Below are positions 18,411-28,927 of a DNA stretch of 64,000 nt, piece after piece. The DNA comes from Chondrus crispus. Its lineage: Eukaryota; Rhodophyta; Florideophyceae; Gigartinales; Gigartinaceae. The stretch lies in contig NW_005179046.1 in NCBI RefSeq assembly GCF_000350225.1, positions 1 to 64,000 of the forward strand, given 5' to 3'. The notes under the pieces were generated by a model. The model had not been told where the DNA came from. It saw only the letters and a list, made by a program, of their open reading frames with translations, and searched no databases. Both the position numbers and the translations under genes were made by a program. Each line of letters begins with the position of its first letter. The first letter of the stretch is position 1.

Positions 18411-21400
18411 CCATCGTACATAGAATTAGTAGGTTAGAGACAACAGAGAGGTCAGAACTTCGAGGAAGGAACACATCTACGGGGTTCACAGATAAGGAGT
18501 TTGAAGGAAAGGAGAGCAAGGCAGAGAAGCGAGACTGTATCCTTGGATGAGGCATTGAGCCTCTCGGAAAACGCACACGCCTCATCACGGTACGCACGAG
18601 AAATGACGTTTCGAACGGACGGTCCGCCCACAGGGGGGGATGATGAGATCAAGTTATATATACATATATAAGCGTGTCGACAACAACCCGCTGAACAGGC
18701 GACACAAGTGAGAAGTCGATTCCAGCTATGCCGTGAAATTATAATCAAAAAGCGGGAAAAATTACTACAGCCGTAGTACGCACGTGAAGTGGTGATCGTT
18801 GCCACAGTCGGCGACATAACTATTCTAAGTCGCCCCGCAGCCAAGCCCCACCCGACCTCACACGAAGCCGATCGTCACACTCACTGCTAACACACTGCCC
18901 ATGCTCGACGAGCACGAAGACTCGTCCAGAGGGACCACCCTCAGACGAACGCTGCTACGAATTCACCCCGCGGCGACCGACGGCGACGCGCACAACCAGT
19001 CCTATTTTCTAGAGTGATCTACTAAGCACTTACCACCATGACCTCTCTTCAACTCTGTCGTTTCTTTGTTTCTTTTCTTTCCCTCTTTTCTGTTATGTTT
19101 CACTCTATTCTATTGTATTTTATTTCTTTTTGTTGTTGCAGGACTCTGGCGACGCGGCCGCGTATCGCGGACCTCGATCAAACAAGACCAAAAGACATAT
19201 CGATAGACGGACGAGGAGGAGACAGCGCGACGAATAAGAGAGAGCACGCGTTGGTAACGTCCCGAGAAAGGACGATTGTGAAGGAAAAAGGGAACCTCCC
19301 CGCTTTTTCAAGAAATAGTGACGGCCCGACACTGCAAGCCTCGACGTACAGAGGAGAAGTACATGGCTATGCAATACGGGATTGCGCGTGAAACACAGTG
19401 AGAAGGTCGCATTCTGTGATACTTTGGATCCGCGGCAACAGCCCCCACCGAGAACGGATGTGTGTTATGAATTTTGTTTGATGTCGTATGGATACGGGCA
19501 CTGCCAGTGTGACTTATGATTTTGTTTGATACGGGACCACGGTCCGAAGGAAGGCAGTCGATACGCGGACTGAGGGACAGTCTGGGGGAAATCTCGCAAG
19601 CATGCCATCGGCTCGTCTACGCACTGAAAGTCGTACACCGGTAATGACGAAAGTGACGTCGCCATAATGGTAGGAGGACGGTGTAACAAGTATGGTGCTG
19701 AAAATGGTGCGCTTATCGTGAGAGCAGGATGAGGGCCACGTCACGCAGGTCAGAAAGAGGATTGTAGAACCAGCGAAGATCAAGGAAATTGCCTCGTCAA
19801 CCGCTACGAAGGCGCTGCAGAAAGAGGACCGAGTCTTGATCTTATCCGAAGGCCTTCAAGGTTTCTTTCTCGGTGTTCTGTTCCGATTTTGGTGGTGCAG
19901 GACAAAGGAGACAGAACCGGAATTAAGCGAGAGACAACTCGCCGGACTGGCGCGTATACACGCGTCACCGACGCGTGTGGGGAAAATCACGTCTGGATCA
20001 GCGATCCGCCCTCATCAGATCAAAATGAGAGAGGAAAATGAGAGGTACTGTGTACTGTACTTCACAAAGAAGAAGGGACAAACGGAAAAGTGTGGCGTGG
20101 TCAAAGTGGAACAACAGTCAGCATTCGAAATTTTTATCGAAATTAAGGGGCAAACACAGCATTTGTTGGTCGCTTGCTAAAAGCCAACGGCACAAGTACC
20201 CCGGCGGCAAACCCACCAACGACCGAGCAGGACACCCACAACACCGCCGCCAGACGACGTCGCCAAACTCGCATTAGGCGAGGTGATTACGATCCACGGA
20301 TGAAGGGACCGACGCTCGACGGTCGCATGGACATTCCCCCCCCGAACAGAGGTCACGCCAATTTCGAGGTACCGGCGTATCATTACACACAACACTGGCA
20401 TGGGAACCGTCCTCCCTTGCAGAGAACAGCGGCTATCCACTGTCGCAGCAAACCTCATTGTTCGAAGCGGCGTAAGGAAGGCGAAAGAAAGAAGGGGAGC
20501 GGATTGTGATCTATTTATTCATACGGCGAGAACGACCTCTACGGAGAGAAAGTGTCGCTCGACGAGCTTGGGACCGACAATCTGTCTGTTGCGTGCAGCG
20601 ACTGACGTCGCCCAGCTCAGGACGTTGTTTATACCCTGAGTGACCTACCGAGGCGACCCCCTCCTTTTACTTCCTGTTCTTTGACTCCCTTTCTAGCTGC
20701 CTAATTTTTATTTGCTCTACGTTAGGTTGCTTGTTTTTTTTGTGAAGGCGGAATACGACCCCGCACCGCGACGCCGACGCGCAAGACCAGGATAGACAGA
20801 TTGGGGATGGAAATTCGTTAGGAAGGAAAAGTTACGCGACTGTCGTGCTCGGCTTTCACTTCGCTTTGTTCGGCTACATTCTATTTTTCTGGTGACGTCG
20901 GAGACCCGGTCGCGTCCCTCGGACACTAATCAGCAAGACCACCAGGTCAGTCAAGAGAAGGCCGTTGAAGACGTTCGATAAGGGCTCCACAGTTGTGAAG
21001 ACCCTGGTTGGTTCGAGCGGACGGTCTGTCGGACTAACGTACACGCAAGGGGACATTGTGAATGACCAACGCTACATGATCGTGCCGCACGGTACAGCAG
21101 AAACGGGGCGACCATCGACAATGGAGACCCATGTCTACCTACGCACCCAGACCTTCATCCGAGAGACCAGTGAACAACGGCAGCGTCGCTCCGAGGGAGT
21201 GGATCTTCACGAACCTACACGCCGCAGACATCTCAATTCTACTGTGTCACAGCCGCTACAAAAAAAAGAGGGGAGGCCGAAACGAGATCAGGAGTCGGTC
21301 TCAAAGAACGGAGAAGGTCGTACGAGAAGTAGAATTTATTGCAGGACGTTCGCAACATGGCGAGACTTACGACGACCGTAACGTGCTACAAGGGCGCGTC

Positions 21401-22314
21401 CGGAGGCCTCTCACCGGACAGCGAACAAGGTGGGGCCATTGGAAAGATGGAACCCCTATTCACAATTAGTACATTCCCTCGACGAGGTAACTGGACAGAC
21501 AATGAGACCGTCTGAAGGTTGAGAATGAAAAAGGGGGGTTTTAAGAAGCAAAAGGGGCAAGTGACTCCGGCAATGAAAACGACGTTGGACTCATTTAGGG
21601 CGTCTGCGCTTAGCAGACGCATGCAAAAAAAGAGGAGGAAAGGGGAGACGCACATCGCGGATGGGAGAAAGAGAATGTGCAACAAAGAGGAGGAATTTGA
21701 GGAATGAAGGGGAGAACAGGGGAAGGAAGGACGTGAACTATAACGGAAAAAGGAAAAGCGGTGCAGAGAGACCACGGAAACGTTGAAGGAGGTTTCTACA
21801 GAGCTGTTGTAACAAGGATCGAAGGACAAGGGGGTCGCAACCCCCCTCGTCTTGTCGGATTTAATTGACAATAATCTTCCCCCTAAGGAGCCTCGAGAAC
21901 GGATGGTAGGTGGTCTTGATGACGTTTTCGAGGATGCCCGATGTGCGAGAAAAGAGGAGGTAAGTGAGGAATTTGAAGAGGTAAAATGGGAGAGACAAAA
22001 AGAGGAGGTAAATCACAAAAGAGGAGGAAAGGGAAGACGCACATCGAGGATGGGAAAAAGAGAATGCGCAGGAAATTGGGGGAAATTGAGAAACAAAGAG
22101 GAGGAATTGAAGAGAAGGAAACATAGGGGAATCAGGAAAGGGAAAACTGAAAATGCAAAAGAGGAGGAAATTGGAAATAACAGGAGATTCGCAGGTGGGT
22201 TCTTTTTATCGCCCAAAGGTCGCACGATAAAGTCGCTAGTCGACTATCAGGTGGGCAGGATGGGAAAAGAAGGACAGGTCGCAAGGAAGTGCTGTGGCCG
22301 CCGTCTCAACGAGG
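18411..22314 (+). other. Long non-coding stretch of A1 between pol and antisense ORF
   Basis: No long ORF is credible here. Landmarks are: a T-rich tract ending TTGTTGTTGCAG at 19141, like a 3' splice site; a block at 20124-20150 (TTCGAAATTTTTATCGAAA) shared with A3; a T-tract near 20721-20745 resembling the gag leader; and purine-rich sequence from about 21520 to 22190 rich in AGAGGAGGAA. Within the last, an about 55-bp segment at about 21625 (AGACGCACATCGCGGATGGG) recurs with few changes at about 22018. Confidence 0.6.
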
Positions 22315-23042
22315 CTATGCCCCAAGGGATTTTCTCTTTGGAAGGGAGGTGACAAGCCGAGCTAGAAGTCGCAAGTCGTCCAGGGACGCCCCCTAGAGAG
22401 CTTCTCCCTCCACACCATGAGCCATGAGAAGGCGATGGTAAACGGAGGCAGCAGAGGTATTTTCTTTGGGAATTGTAGATGATGGAGGACCCGAGGTAGG
22501 GGCGAGGAGTGGACCCTCAGGTGAAGGGCAAGCCGGACGTGGGGTCGGATCCCTGGCCGACGGTGGGGCTTCCCGAATTGAAATGGTTCCCGTCGAGCAG
22601 CTCGCAGGGATAAGGAAGAGCGACCGCGCCGGGAGGTGTGACGTAGGATGGAGGTGGGTATAGCGATGCGGGCGCGCCAGTCAAAGGTGTGAATGGCCTG
22701 CAAAGGGAGGTTACCGGGCAACATGCCCGCATCATCGGCGAAATTATTTTTGATGCCGTCGAGGTCGCGGACGCCCACAGAGGAGAACCATAGAGCAGAA
22801 GCAAACAGGGCTGCGTTATCACGCATGGTTTTGTTCTGCAGCTCCTCGAGCGAAGGATGACGGCGGACTACCCAAGAGGAATGGTAGCCCGGATGGAAGG
22901 CCGGCTCGGCAGGGATGGTAACAGGGGGTAGACGGGGTATGGAAGGAAGACCCCGGGGCACTTCGAACTTGCGAGGAAAGCCAACACCCGGACGTCTACG
23001 GGTGGCACTATCGTCCGAGTGTTCCAATGGAGAAGGAAGCAT
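22315..23042 (-). pseudogene. Family A antisense ORF, internally deleted, copy A1
   Basis: The ATG at 23040-23042 is 126 bp from the 3' LTR. The first about 135 residues match the aORF of A2 very closely (GVGFPRKFEVPRGLPSIPRL, DWRARIAIPTSILRH). Then the sequence jumps to the tail of the protein, read in another frame down to the TAG at 22315: SAASVYHRLLMAHG and ASLDDLRLLARLVTSLPKRK, matching the end of the A0 protein. Compared with A0 some 1.2 kb of the middle is missing, and a further stop lies inside the tail (before GASLDD). It cannot be functional, but it shows that both ends of the protein belong to the family. Confidence 0.75.
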
Positions 23043-23167
23043 GGTATTTTCGTCTTACCCTTGCTAGAACGCCGCGCAGAGTGATTGATGACTGGGAAAC
23101 ACGGTCAGCAGCGGCAGGAGATTATACGATGGCTGGGCGTTGCGCAAGGGCGCTCAGAAGGGGGATA

Positions 23168-24237
23168 TGTAGTGCAATACGCACCTGAAGAGGGGGGTGA
23201 AAAGAAATAAAATGATGGGGTATGACAAGCAAAAGTGGAAATCATTTCACTTTATTATTTTAATTATTAATTTTAATTAGTTGCATATTAGTTATTTAAC
23301 ATTAGATTAGATCTAGGATCTAGCGCCGAGAGCTACTGTAGTGGCTCCGGCGGGGCGATATATATCTTAGCCCTCTGACGACCAAGTCAGTAAAGGTAAC
23401 CCAACCCGAGTTGCCGGAGTTGAATGTCGCCTTGGTCGAAGTCCGTCTCTACCAAGACGCTCCCTTTTACCTAAGCCTACGGCATCCTTCAGCGCTCGGG
23501 GGTCCCATTCCTTTTTCCTTTATTTCCCAACAACCCGAGTTGCCAGAGTCTGATATCGCCTTGGTTGAAGTCCGTCTTTTACAAGACATTCCCTTCAACT
23601 ACAGATTACTTTATCCTTTGCGCTCGGGGGTCCCCTTTTTCCTTATCAATTTTCCTTTACTTCCCTATCCTAATTTCCCTTAATCTTGAGTTGGTCCCAC
23701 CTTGTAGGATTGCGATCCGCAACGTGACGTCATTTGCCATCGGGCTTCTGTGTCGGTGCACCAGTGGTGCTTTTCTCAGTGTTGGTTCCATCGGAATCTG
23801 GTTGCGACCGATCCGTTGTTGGTACTTTGCCATCGGGCAGTACGACGGTGTAGCGCTGCTACGTTTTCGTCTTTCCCGACGGGCTACGTTGCGACGTCCC
23901 CGTCGAAGACCTTATCAAGGGTATAAGGTGTACAAGGCGCTCTTCGAGCATTGGATTTACGACCCATCTGACCAGGTTTACCTAAACACCCCTCCGAACT
24001 CGTCGAGCAGTCGCCTTTACAAGTCCCTACCACCATTTACCGATCCCGGGCTGGGCCCTTCTCTTTGCCCCCCCCTATCAGGGATCCGAGCTATGCGGGC
24101 CGCAAACCCGCTTAAAGAGAACAGGGAGCTTCGAACACTCCGTAGCGCTGTGCCGTTGGCAGTTGTTGTTTTTGTTGCTGTTGTTTGTGTTGGACCGTCG
24201 GACCTTGGTCTCTGCCTAACAGGCGCATTGCACTACA
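23168..24237 (+). repeat. 3' LTR of copy A1
   Basis: This 1070-bp LTR follows GAAGGGGGATA. It is the partner of 10326-11392; differences include a 5-bp AACCC duplication near 23402 and a shorter C-run near 24070. It ends GCATTGCACTACA and is followed by GCGAC. Confidence 0.93.
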
Positions 24238-24242
24238 GCGAC
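24238..24242. repeat. Target-site duplication GCGAC, right
   Basis: This is the right-hand copy of the 5-bp duplication made when A1 inserted (left copy at 10321-10325). Sequence to the right therefore continues the sequence that ends at 10325. Confidence 0.9.
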
Positions 24243-24339
24243 CAAGCTGCGCTGAGGTTCTTGGATGGGCCGGTGTGCTCGAGATCGCGTGCCTCTCTAT
24301 ACGTAGTGTACTGTGACAGGTAGTGGTTGATCATCAACA

Positions 24340-24394
24340 TGAAGTAGCGTGGTAGAAGCACATCATGATGATGTGCTTCTACCACTCTACTTCA
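24340..24394. repeat. 55-bp near-perfect palindrome without spacer
   Basis: The left arm starts TGAAGTAGCGTGGTAGAAGC and the right arm is its reverse complement, with one mismatch in about 27 pairs and no real loop (centre ATCATGATGAT). It could form a cruciform or a fully paired hairpin RNA. It sits in an island of non-LTR sequence next to the Harbinger remnant. Confidence 0.85.
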
Positions 24395-25064
24395 GGACAC
24401 GAAAGGCTTATGTACGAGTACCATAGCCGAGTGCCATGGTGTTGGCGCACTTTTGCATGCCTGGATGAAGCGCGCGAAACGCCTGCAGAGGAGTTTCGTC
24501 TCGCCCCCCGCATAGAGGAGGCACAATTGGCTGGAATTCAGCTGACAAGCTTGGCAAGTGTCATTCTATCGGGGAATCTATTCATCTGATAGAACGATTT
24601 TGGAACCTATCGGCGTTCGGATAGATTCCGAAATTGTTCTATTCGATTTCGGAGAGCGGTAGAATTGCGCGGTCGGGCGCCCCGCGCCCCACCGCGCGTG
24701 AAATTCGTGAGCAGAAATTTTATTGATCAAATAGATGTGCGCGGTGGGGTTCCTCTAAGGAGGACATTCTGAGGTCTGTGAACACTGTTCGGTGAATAGA
24801 ATCGGGCTTTGGGCATCTCCACCGCTGCTCTAATCCTGGTCAGTTTTTTAATTAGAACAATGATCACAAAACGGAACCCCACCCATGCTGTAAAATTTAT
24901 TTCGTGGTCCAATCCTTTTCAATATACGGAATTGAGGTCTATTGAATCGGTCTTTTCATCACGGTTGGGATGTATTCAGTAGAAAACATCCCGTACTTGG
25001 CACTTTTTCATAGGTTTGTGCTTCGCGCCAAAGTACTCTTGACCGAAACAGGTCACTTTCCCAA
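24395..25064. other. Intergenic sequence left of Harbinger ORF1
   Basis: No gene is recognised. An AT-rich stretch near 24560-24660 contains several related ATCTATTC/GATAGAAC/GATAGATTCC words in both orientations, suggesting remains of inverted repeats. A C/G-rich patch at 24675-24700 reads GCGCGGTCGGGCGCC. One of these could be the transposon end, but no matching terminal repeat was found. Confidence 0.3.
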
Positions 25065-26011
25065 ATGCAACATACCCTTGGCACAGATGAAGTCAGATCT
25101 ACATCAACATCCTCTGTAGCTGTTCCAATCAGCTGTTCATACCATGGGTACGGGAAACAATTGGACGCAAGTGAAAACGAATGCCTTGCCAAATCGTTCA
25201 CGTACGTGAGCAACGACAGTATTCTAGGAACCGACCACACTGGGAGGCGTTTCTACGCAGCAGTTCAGAAAGCGCTCGTGGAGCGCGGCCGAGCAATATT
25301 CCAGGATTCTGTGGTTCGGTATGGTCGCTCGAGACTAGGGTCAGTGGAATCATGTCGTCAACATTTTGGGGATGTCAGCGCTGACGTTCATAAACTCTGG
25401 TGTACCGATACAATGGTGAAAAAGGCAAGTCCCACTGGAACTACGGAGGAGGAGAACTTTGATATGGCTGTTGCGATACATATGCAAAAGTCTGGTGGAA
25501 TGAAGTATGAAAACAAGAGCTTTGATACATTACTATGGGTCAACCATTTGACATTCAAAGTACAGAGAAAGGAGCCGATATGGGCGGTGAACAGTGACAT
25601 TGCACGGCAACGCACTCTCTCTCTCAAATGGCAAAGTTTATGCCGCAAATTTTGGCAGCTTCAGACGCTACTTTGGCACAACCCTGTACAGAGGTGATCT
25701 GTGCAGATGCGGACGAAATCGAGTTGACAGCGTCATCGCAAGATGAATGTTGTGGTAAGAGACGAGGGAGCGGATATATGGGTCGAAAGAATGCAAAGAA
25801 CGCACGGCGGGAGGAAATGGCAACTCAGGCGGTAACCCACTTGGCACGTTCGATGAGGGAGAAAAACGAACTTCTCGAGGAGAGAAACGGAATGCTAGCC
25901 TTTACCTCAAGTTTAAATGGGGAAAAGATAGGAGAAGAAGATGTCCAGCTAAGAAGAGACTACTTTCAAATCTTCGAAACATACATCTATCTAAGATCAA
26001 AAACCCCATAA
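25065..26011 (+). pseudogene. PIF/Harbinger ORF1, Myb/SANT-like DNA-binding protein, frameshifted
   Basis: The frame from ATG 25065 reads NECLAKSFTYVSNDSILGTD, SCRQHFGDVSADVHKLW, SGTTEEENFDMAV-like sequence and FDTLLWVNHL. This is the layout of the trihelix/Myb-like protein that PIF/Harbinger elements carry beside the transposase and that many plant annotations call NAM-associated. The frame then shifts at about 25640-25690. The C-terminal part is 25628-26011, with GYMGRKNAKNARREEMATQ (the usual RPxGxKxAK motif) and a coiled-coil-like tail. In active elements this protein helps the transposase enter the nucleus and bind the ends. The transposase remnant lies at 27299-27960 on the other strand. 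Confidence 0.7.
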
Positions 26012-26339
26012 ACAGGTGAACGTCAGCGGGCGCACCAGCACCAACCAGGAAATCAATACATCCGTAAATACGAGTCTGCGTGATTCCTCTGACTGCGGCA
26101 TCGAAGGTGTAGAAAATGTTGAGAATTCTTCAACCGACAGGACGCAAAGGCATTGCTACTTCCAAAATGATATTTTTCAGAAGTGGGCTACTCACTCCCC
26201 ACTGTCGCGTCTCTCGATTCGCGTGAGGTTTGATTTGCTCGTTTTGGCCTCCTTGTAGACGCCCGCTCACAAAAGCTGCGACACAATGGACGGTTTTCAG
26301 TACCATCTATGTAGTAAAATCGTTTTCTCTCTCTGCCTC

Positions 26340-27095
26340 CCTGCTTTACATGGTCATGCTGGGCACGCCGGCCGAGCACTCCGTACGCGACCTCGTGGAG
26401 GTGCTGGAGACCGCGGGCGGGGTTGCCGGCGCGGGGGCGCTGCGTGGGCGCATGGGCGGGTCGTTGGAGAGGCAAGGGCGCGCGACATCGGGCTGCCCCC
26501 GTGGCTGCAACAGCATGCCGCGGAGACGCACGCCGCGTGCATGCCGGTCGGGGGGTTGCGCCCTTTATTCGACGTAGCCGCAGAGCACCGCTTGTTAACG
26601 GTGCACTTTATGCTGCTGCGCCCGTGGGACAACTACCACGCCCGAGCGTAGCCGAGGTCTGGCGCTTCTGGCGCGGGGCCAAACCGGGGCGGACCGCGGA
26701 AGACTACGTGCGCCTCAGGTTATGGGGTCGTAAAACTTGCGACAGTGATAACACATAGCGGCGGACGTTTATTTGTCGTAAAAGTGCTCTGCGCATCGCT
26801 CACACCTTCGGTGGACTCCTCCTTCTCCTCCGCAAGCGCCAGCCCCGAATATCCCTTCCGGTCGTGCTTCCCCCACACCCCACCGGACGAGTCTCCACCC
26901 CCTATCCCCCTCCCGCGCGCGCAGCATCGCCGAAAGCCAGTCATCGTACGCCGTAACGGCGTACCTCTACGTGATGACGTCGACCTCGACGTCGTCGAAG
27001 TAATCCGTCTCAAACTGCTGGTCCTCACGAAAAGGCTCACCGCGATATCCCTAACGCACCCGGCCGCCCCCGGGGGCGGCCGGACAGAGACTTAA
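26340..27095. other. GC-rich block inside the Harbinger remnant, unrecognised
   Basis: Base composition jumps to very GC-rich between two AT-rich parts. Overlapping plus frames give plausible but mutually shifted pieces: LGTPAEHSVRDLVEVLETAGG near 26355, then IGLPPWLQQHAAETHAACMP and LFDVAAEHRLLTVHFMLLRPWDNY in another frame to 26651, then EVWRFWRGAKPGRTAEDYVRLR to about 26720. This looks like a gene fragment broken by indels, perhaps captured by or inserted into the transposon. I do not recognise the family. Confidence 0.35.
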
Positions 27096-27298
27096 AGTAA
27101 TCTCTCGTCGTTCCAGTTGTGTTCGATAAGGCCCAACTGCAGCCGGTGATGCTTTGTAGCATCCTCCACTTCCCTTCGGCGGTTGGCCAACCATCTTATC
27201 CAGCTATTCTGAGGTGCATTTCATGACTGCAGTCGTGTTACAGTAGGTGAATCCCACTCGAATTCCATAATTCCCAAAAGCTTTTCATCTGCCGACGC

Positions 27299-27960
27299 TT
27301 AATTGGTGTCCGAACCCGCTGTCATATGTATCACTTCAAATTCCACTATCATATTTTGGATGCATATACAGGCCATAAGCACATTCGAGATGTCTTCTCG
27401 ATACCAAAGCCGGGCAGGGCGTTCTAAAATATGCTATCGCGAGACTAAAACGGCGAATGCTCGCTCGACGTCCTTGCGCGATCGTTCTTGAGCAGCTGAG
27501 AAAGCCTTCTCCTTTGCATTCGTAGCTTCCTTGATTGGCTTGACAAAAATAGCCCAGGAGGGATATATCCCGTCGACAAGGTAGTAGGGAAGTTTCGGGA
27601 TTCTCTCATTGATGACATTTGGAACACGTTTGGAACACGTGGAGGGAACGTACCATTAAGTATCTTAGATAATGCTGTTGATGTGCCAAGGTCATTTATG
27701 TCATTTAGTGACTCAGGAGCACCGAAGTTTGCATGCCATATTCAGAGCTTGCCAGTCAGCGATGGCTTCCAAAACAATTGTTGGTACCTTTTCTTTCCAT
27801 ATGAACTGTCCAGCCCAAGGGATTGGACAGTTCTTCCAGCTCCAATGCTGGCAGTCGATGCTACCAACACGGCCCAGAAAGCCGCGACCGGTATTCATGG
27901 CCACAACGCGACGGAGATCACCCTCACCCTACTAGAATCTTTGCTTCTAGTTCGAAGAAA
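27299..27960 (-). pseudogene. PIF/Harbinger (HARBI1-like) DDE transposase, multiply broken
   Basis: On minus, GFLGRVGSIDCQHWSWKNCP holds the first catalytic Asp (about 27870). WHANFGAPESLNDINDLGTS follows in another frame with the second Asp (about 27715). PYYLVDGIYPSWAIFVKPIK leads to RSRKDVERAFAVL with the catalytic Glu (about 27450). The end is LERPARLW...CICIQNMIVEFEVIHM and a TAA at 27299-27301. At least two frameshifts and a TAG (27434-27436) break it. The N-terminal part before about 27960 is not recognisable. Spacing and orientation (tail to tail with ORF1) fit a single decayed Harbinger element. Confidence 0.8.
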
Positions 27961-27989
27961 AACGGTACACTGCGTCGGCAAAGTACTAA

Positions 27990-28927
27990 GAACAACAATA
28001 CTTGTAGCGTCCAAAAACATTGCTTTTATTATCTTGATACGCTATATATAATGTTTTTGGACGACACATATTACAATGCCAAAACCGTATTGTCTATGAC
28101 ACAATGAATCATATGATTAATGGAAATACCCGAAACGATGCATCGTTTCGGGAATGATGAAAAGACGGCTGTGTACGATGAAAACATCGCAATTCGGGTA
28201 CCAATTGATTTGTCAGTGAACAGTATATATAACGTCCACATGAACATTAGTATATCAACAATGGACGCTACCTATAATTATGGTAGAGACAGTACATGTA
28301 GCGTCGCTGGACATCATAAGTAATGGTACATGAAAACGATAGAACAGCATTTGGGAATACTCAATGTATTGATGTAAAATACTGATATGTGCATCGTACA
28401 GCAACAATAATGAAAGCGTTTCGTGCAACATTATACTCGTTTTCCAACGACAATAGATAGTATAGATGCGCAATATCACTACTGTTGTCATTCTTGGATG
28501 TTACCGATAATATTGGTGAGGAACAATAACAGAATCGTCAGTGAACACTATTGGCCCGGTTTGCAAAAGTAATACTTTTAACGGTTTTAGATAGTACCTG
28601 AGTGTTGTTCTAAGGGGCCAATGTAGCGTTGCTGGAAGAAACTATAAGTTTATAAAAATGGTGCATGCAGTATTTTTGGGTAGTACATTTGCAGTGGTTG
28701 TAAAGCACTGAATTAAATATATTGAATGATAAAAGAATCGCAGGCTGAATGTACTGTTGATGGACGCGAAAAGGGGGAACCCCTTAGTTATGGCCGTGAA
28801 CGAGGCAGCACTTTCAGATTGTCACTTCTGCCGGCGGTGGCGCCCTTCGCTTCGTAACACTAAGCGGAAAATATCACGTGCGGCGGTGGTTGTGAATTGT
28901 CGTCGGTATCACTCCGTAGATCGTATC
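27990..28927. repeat. AT-rich region dense in inverted repeats
   Basis: No gene is recognised. Inverted repeats include GTCCAAAAACATT/AATGTTTTTGGAC (28009-28062, arms about 41 bp apart from outer ends), a 24-bp perfect palindrome with centre GATGCATC (28129-28152), AATCATATGATT (28107-28118) and CTACC/GGTAG around 28275. ATTGGCCC and GGGGCCAAT frame an about 72-bp segment at 28551-28622. This looks like a graveyard of small non-autonomous DNA elements around the Harbinger end. Confidence 0.5.

Larger units (their letters stand above)
10326..24237 (+). mobile_element. Complete family A Ty3/gypsy chromovirus (copy A1)
   Basis: This is a full-length 13.9-kb element: 5' LTR (10326-11392), leader with primer site, gag (11651-13957), pol (to 18410), a 3.9-kb non-coding stretch, a remnant antisense ORF (22315-23042), the tract GGGGGATA and the 3' LTR (23168-24237). 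It is flanked by GCGAC on both sides. The two LTRs differ by about 16 events (my count by eye), so they are roughly 98.5% identical and the insertion is fairly young. Pol carries a one-base deletion, a glycine-to-valine change beside the integrase aspartate and a stop before the chromodomain, so the copy is now non-autonomous. Confidence 0.92.

Noticed and set aside
19038..19391. Short ORF with a hydrophobic segment after pol, considered as an Env-like protein
   Set aside because: The hydrophobic part is the T-rich tract itself, hydrophobic in every frame. The frames of A1, A2 and A3 do not align beyond a few residues. A splice acceptor explains the tract better.
24675..24700. GCGCGGTCGGGCGCC patch as a Harbinger terminal inverted repeat
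   Set aside because: No matching copy was found near the other side of the transposase.
26720..27040. Minus reading with CERCAEHFYD and CYHCRKFYD, considered as zinc fingers
   Set aside because: A stop lies between them and the frame is short. It is likely chance in a GC-rich block.
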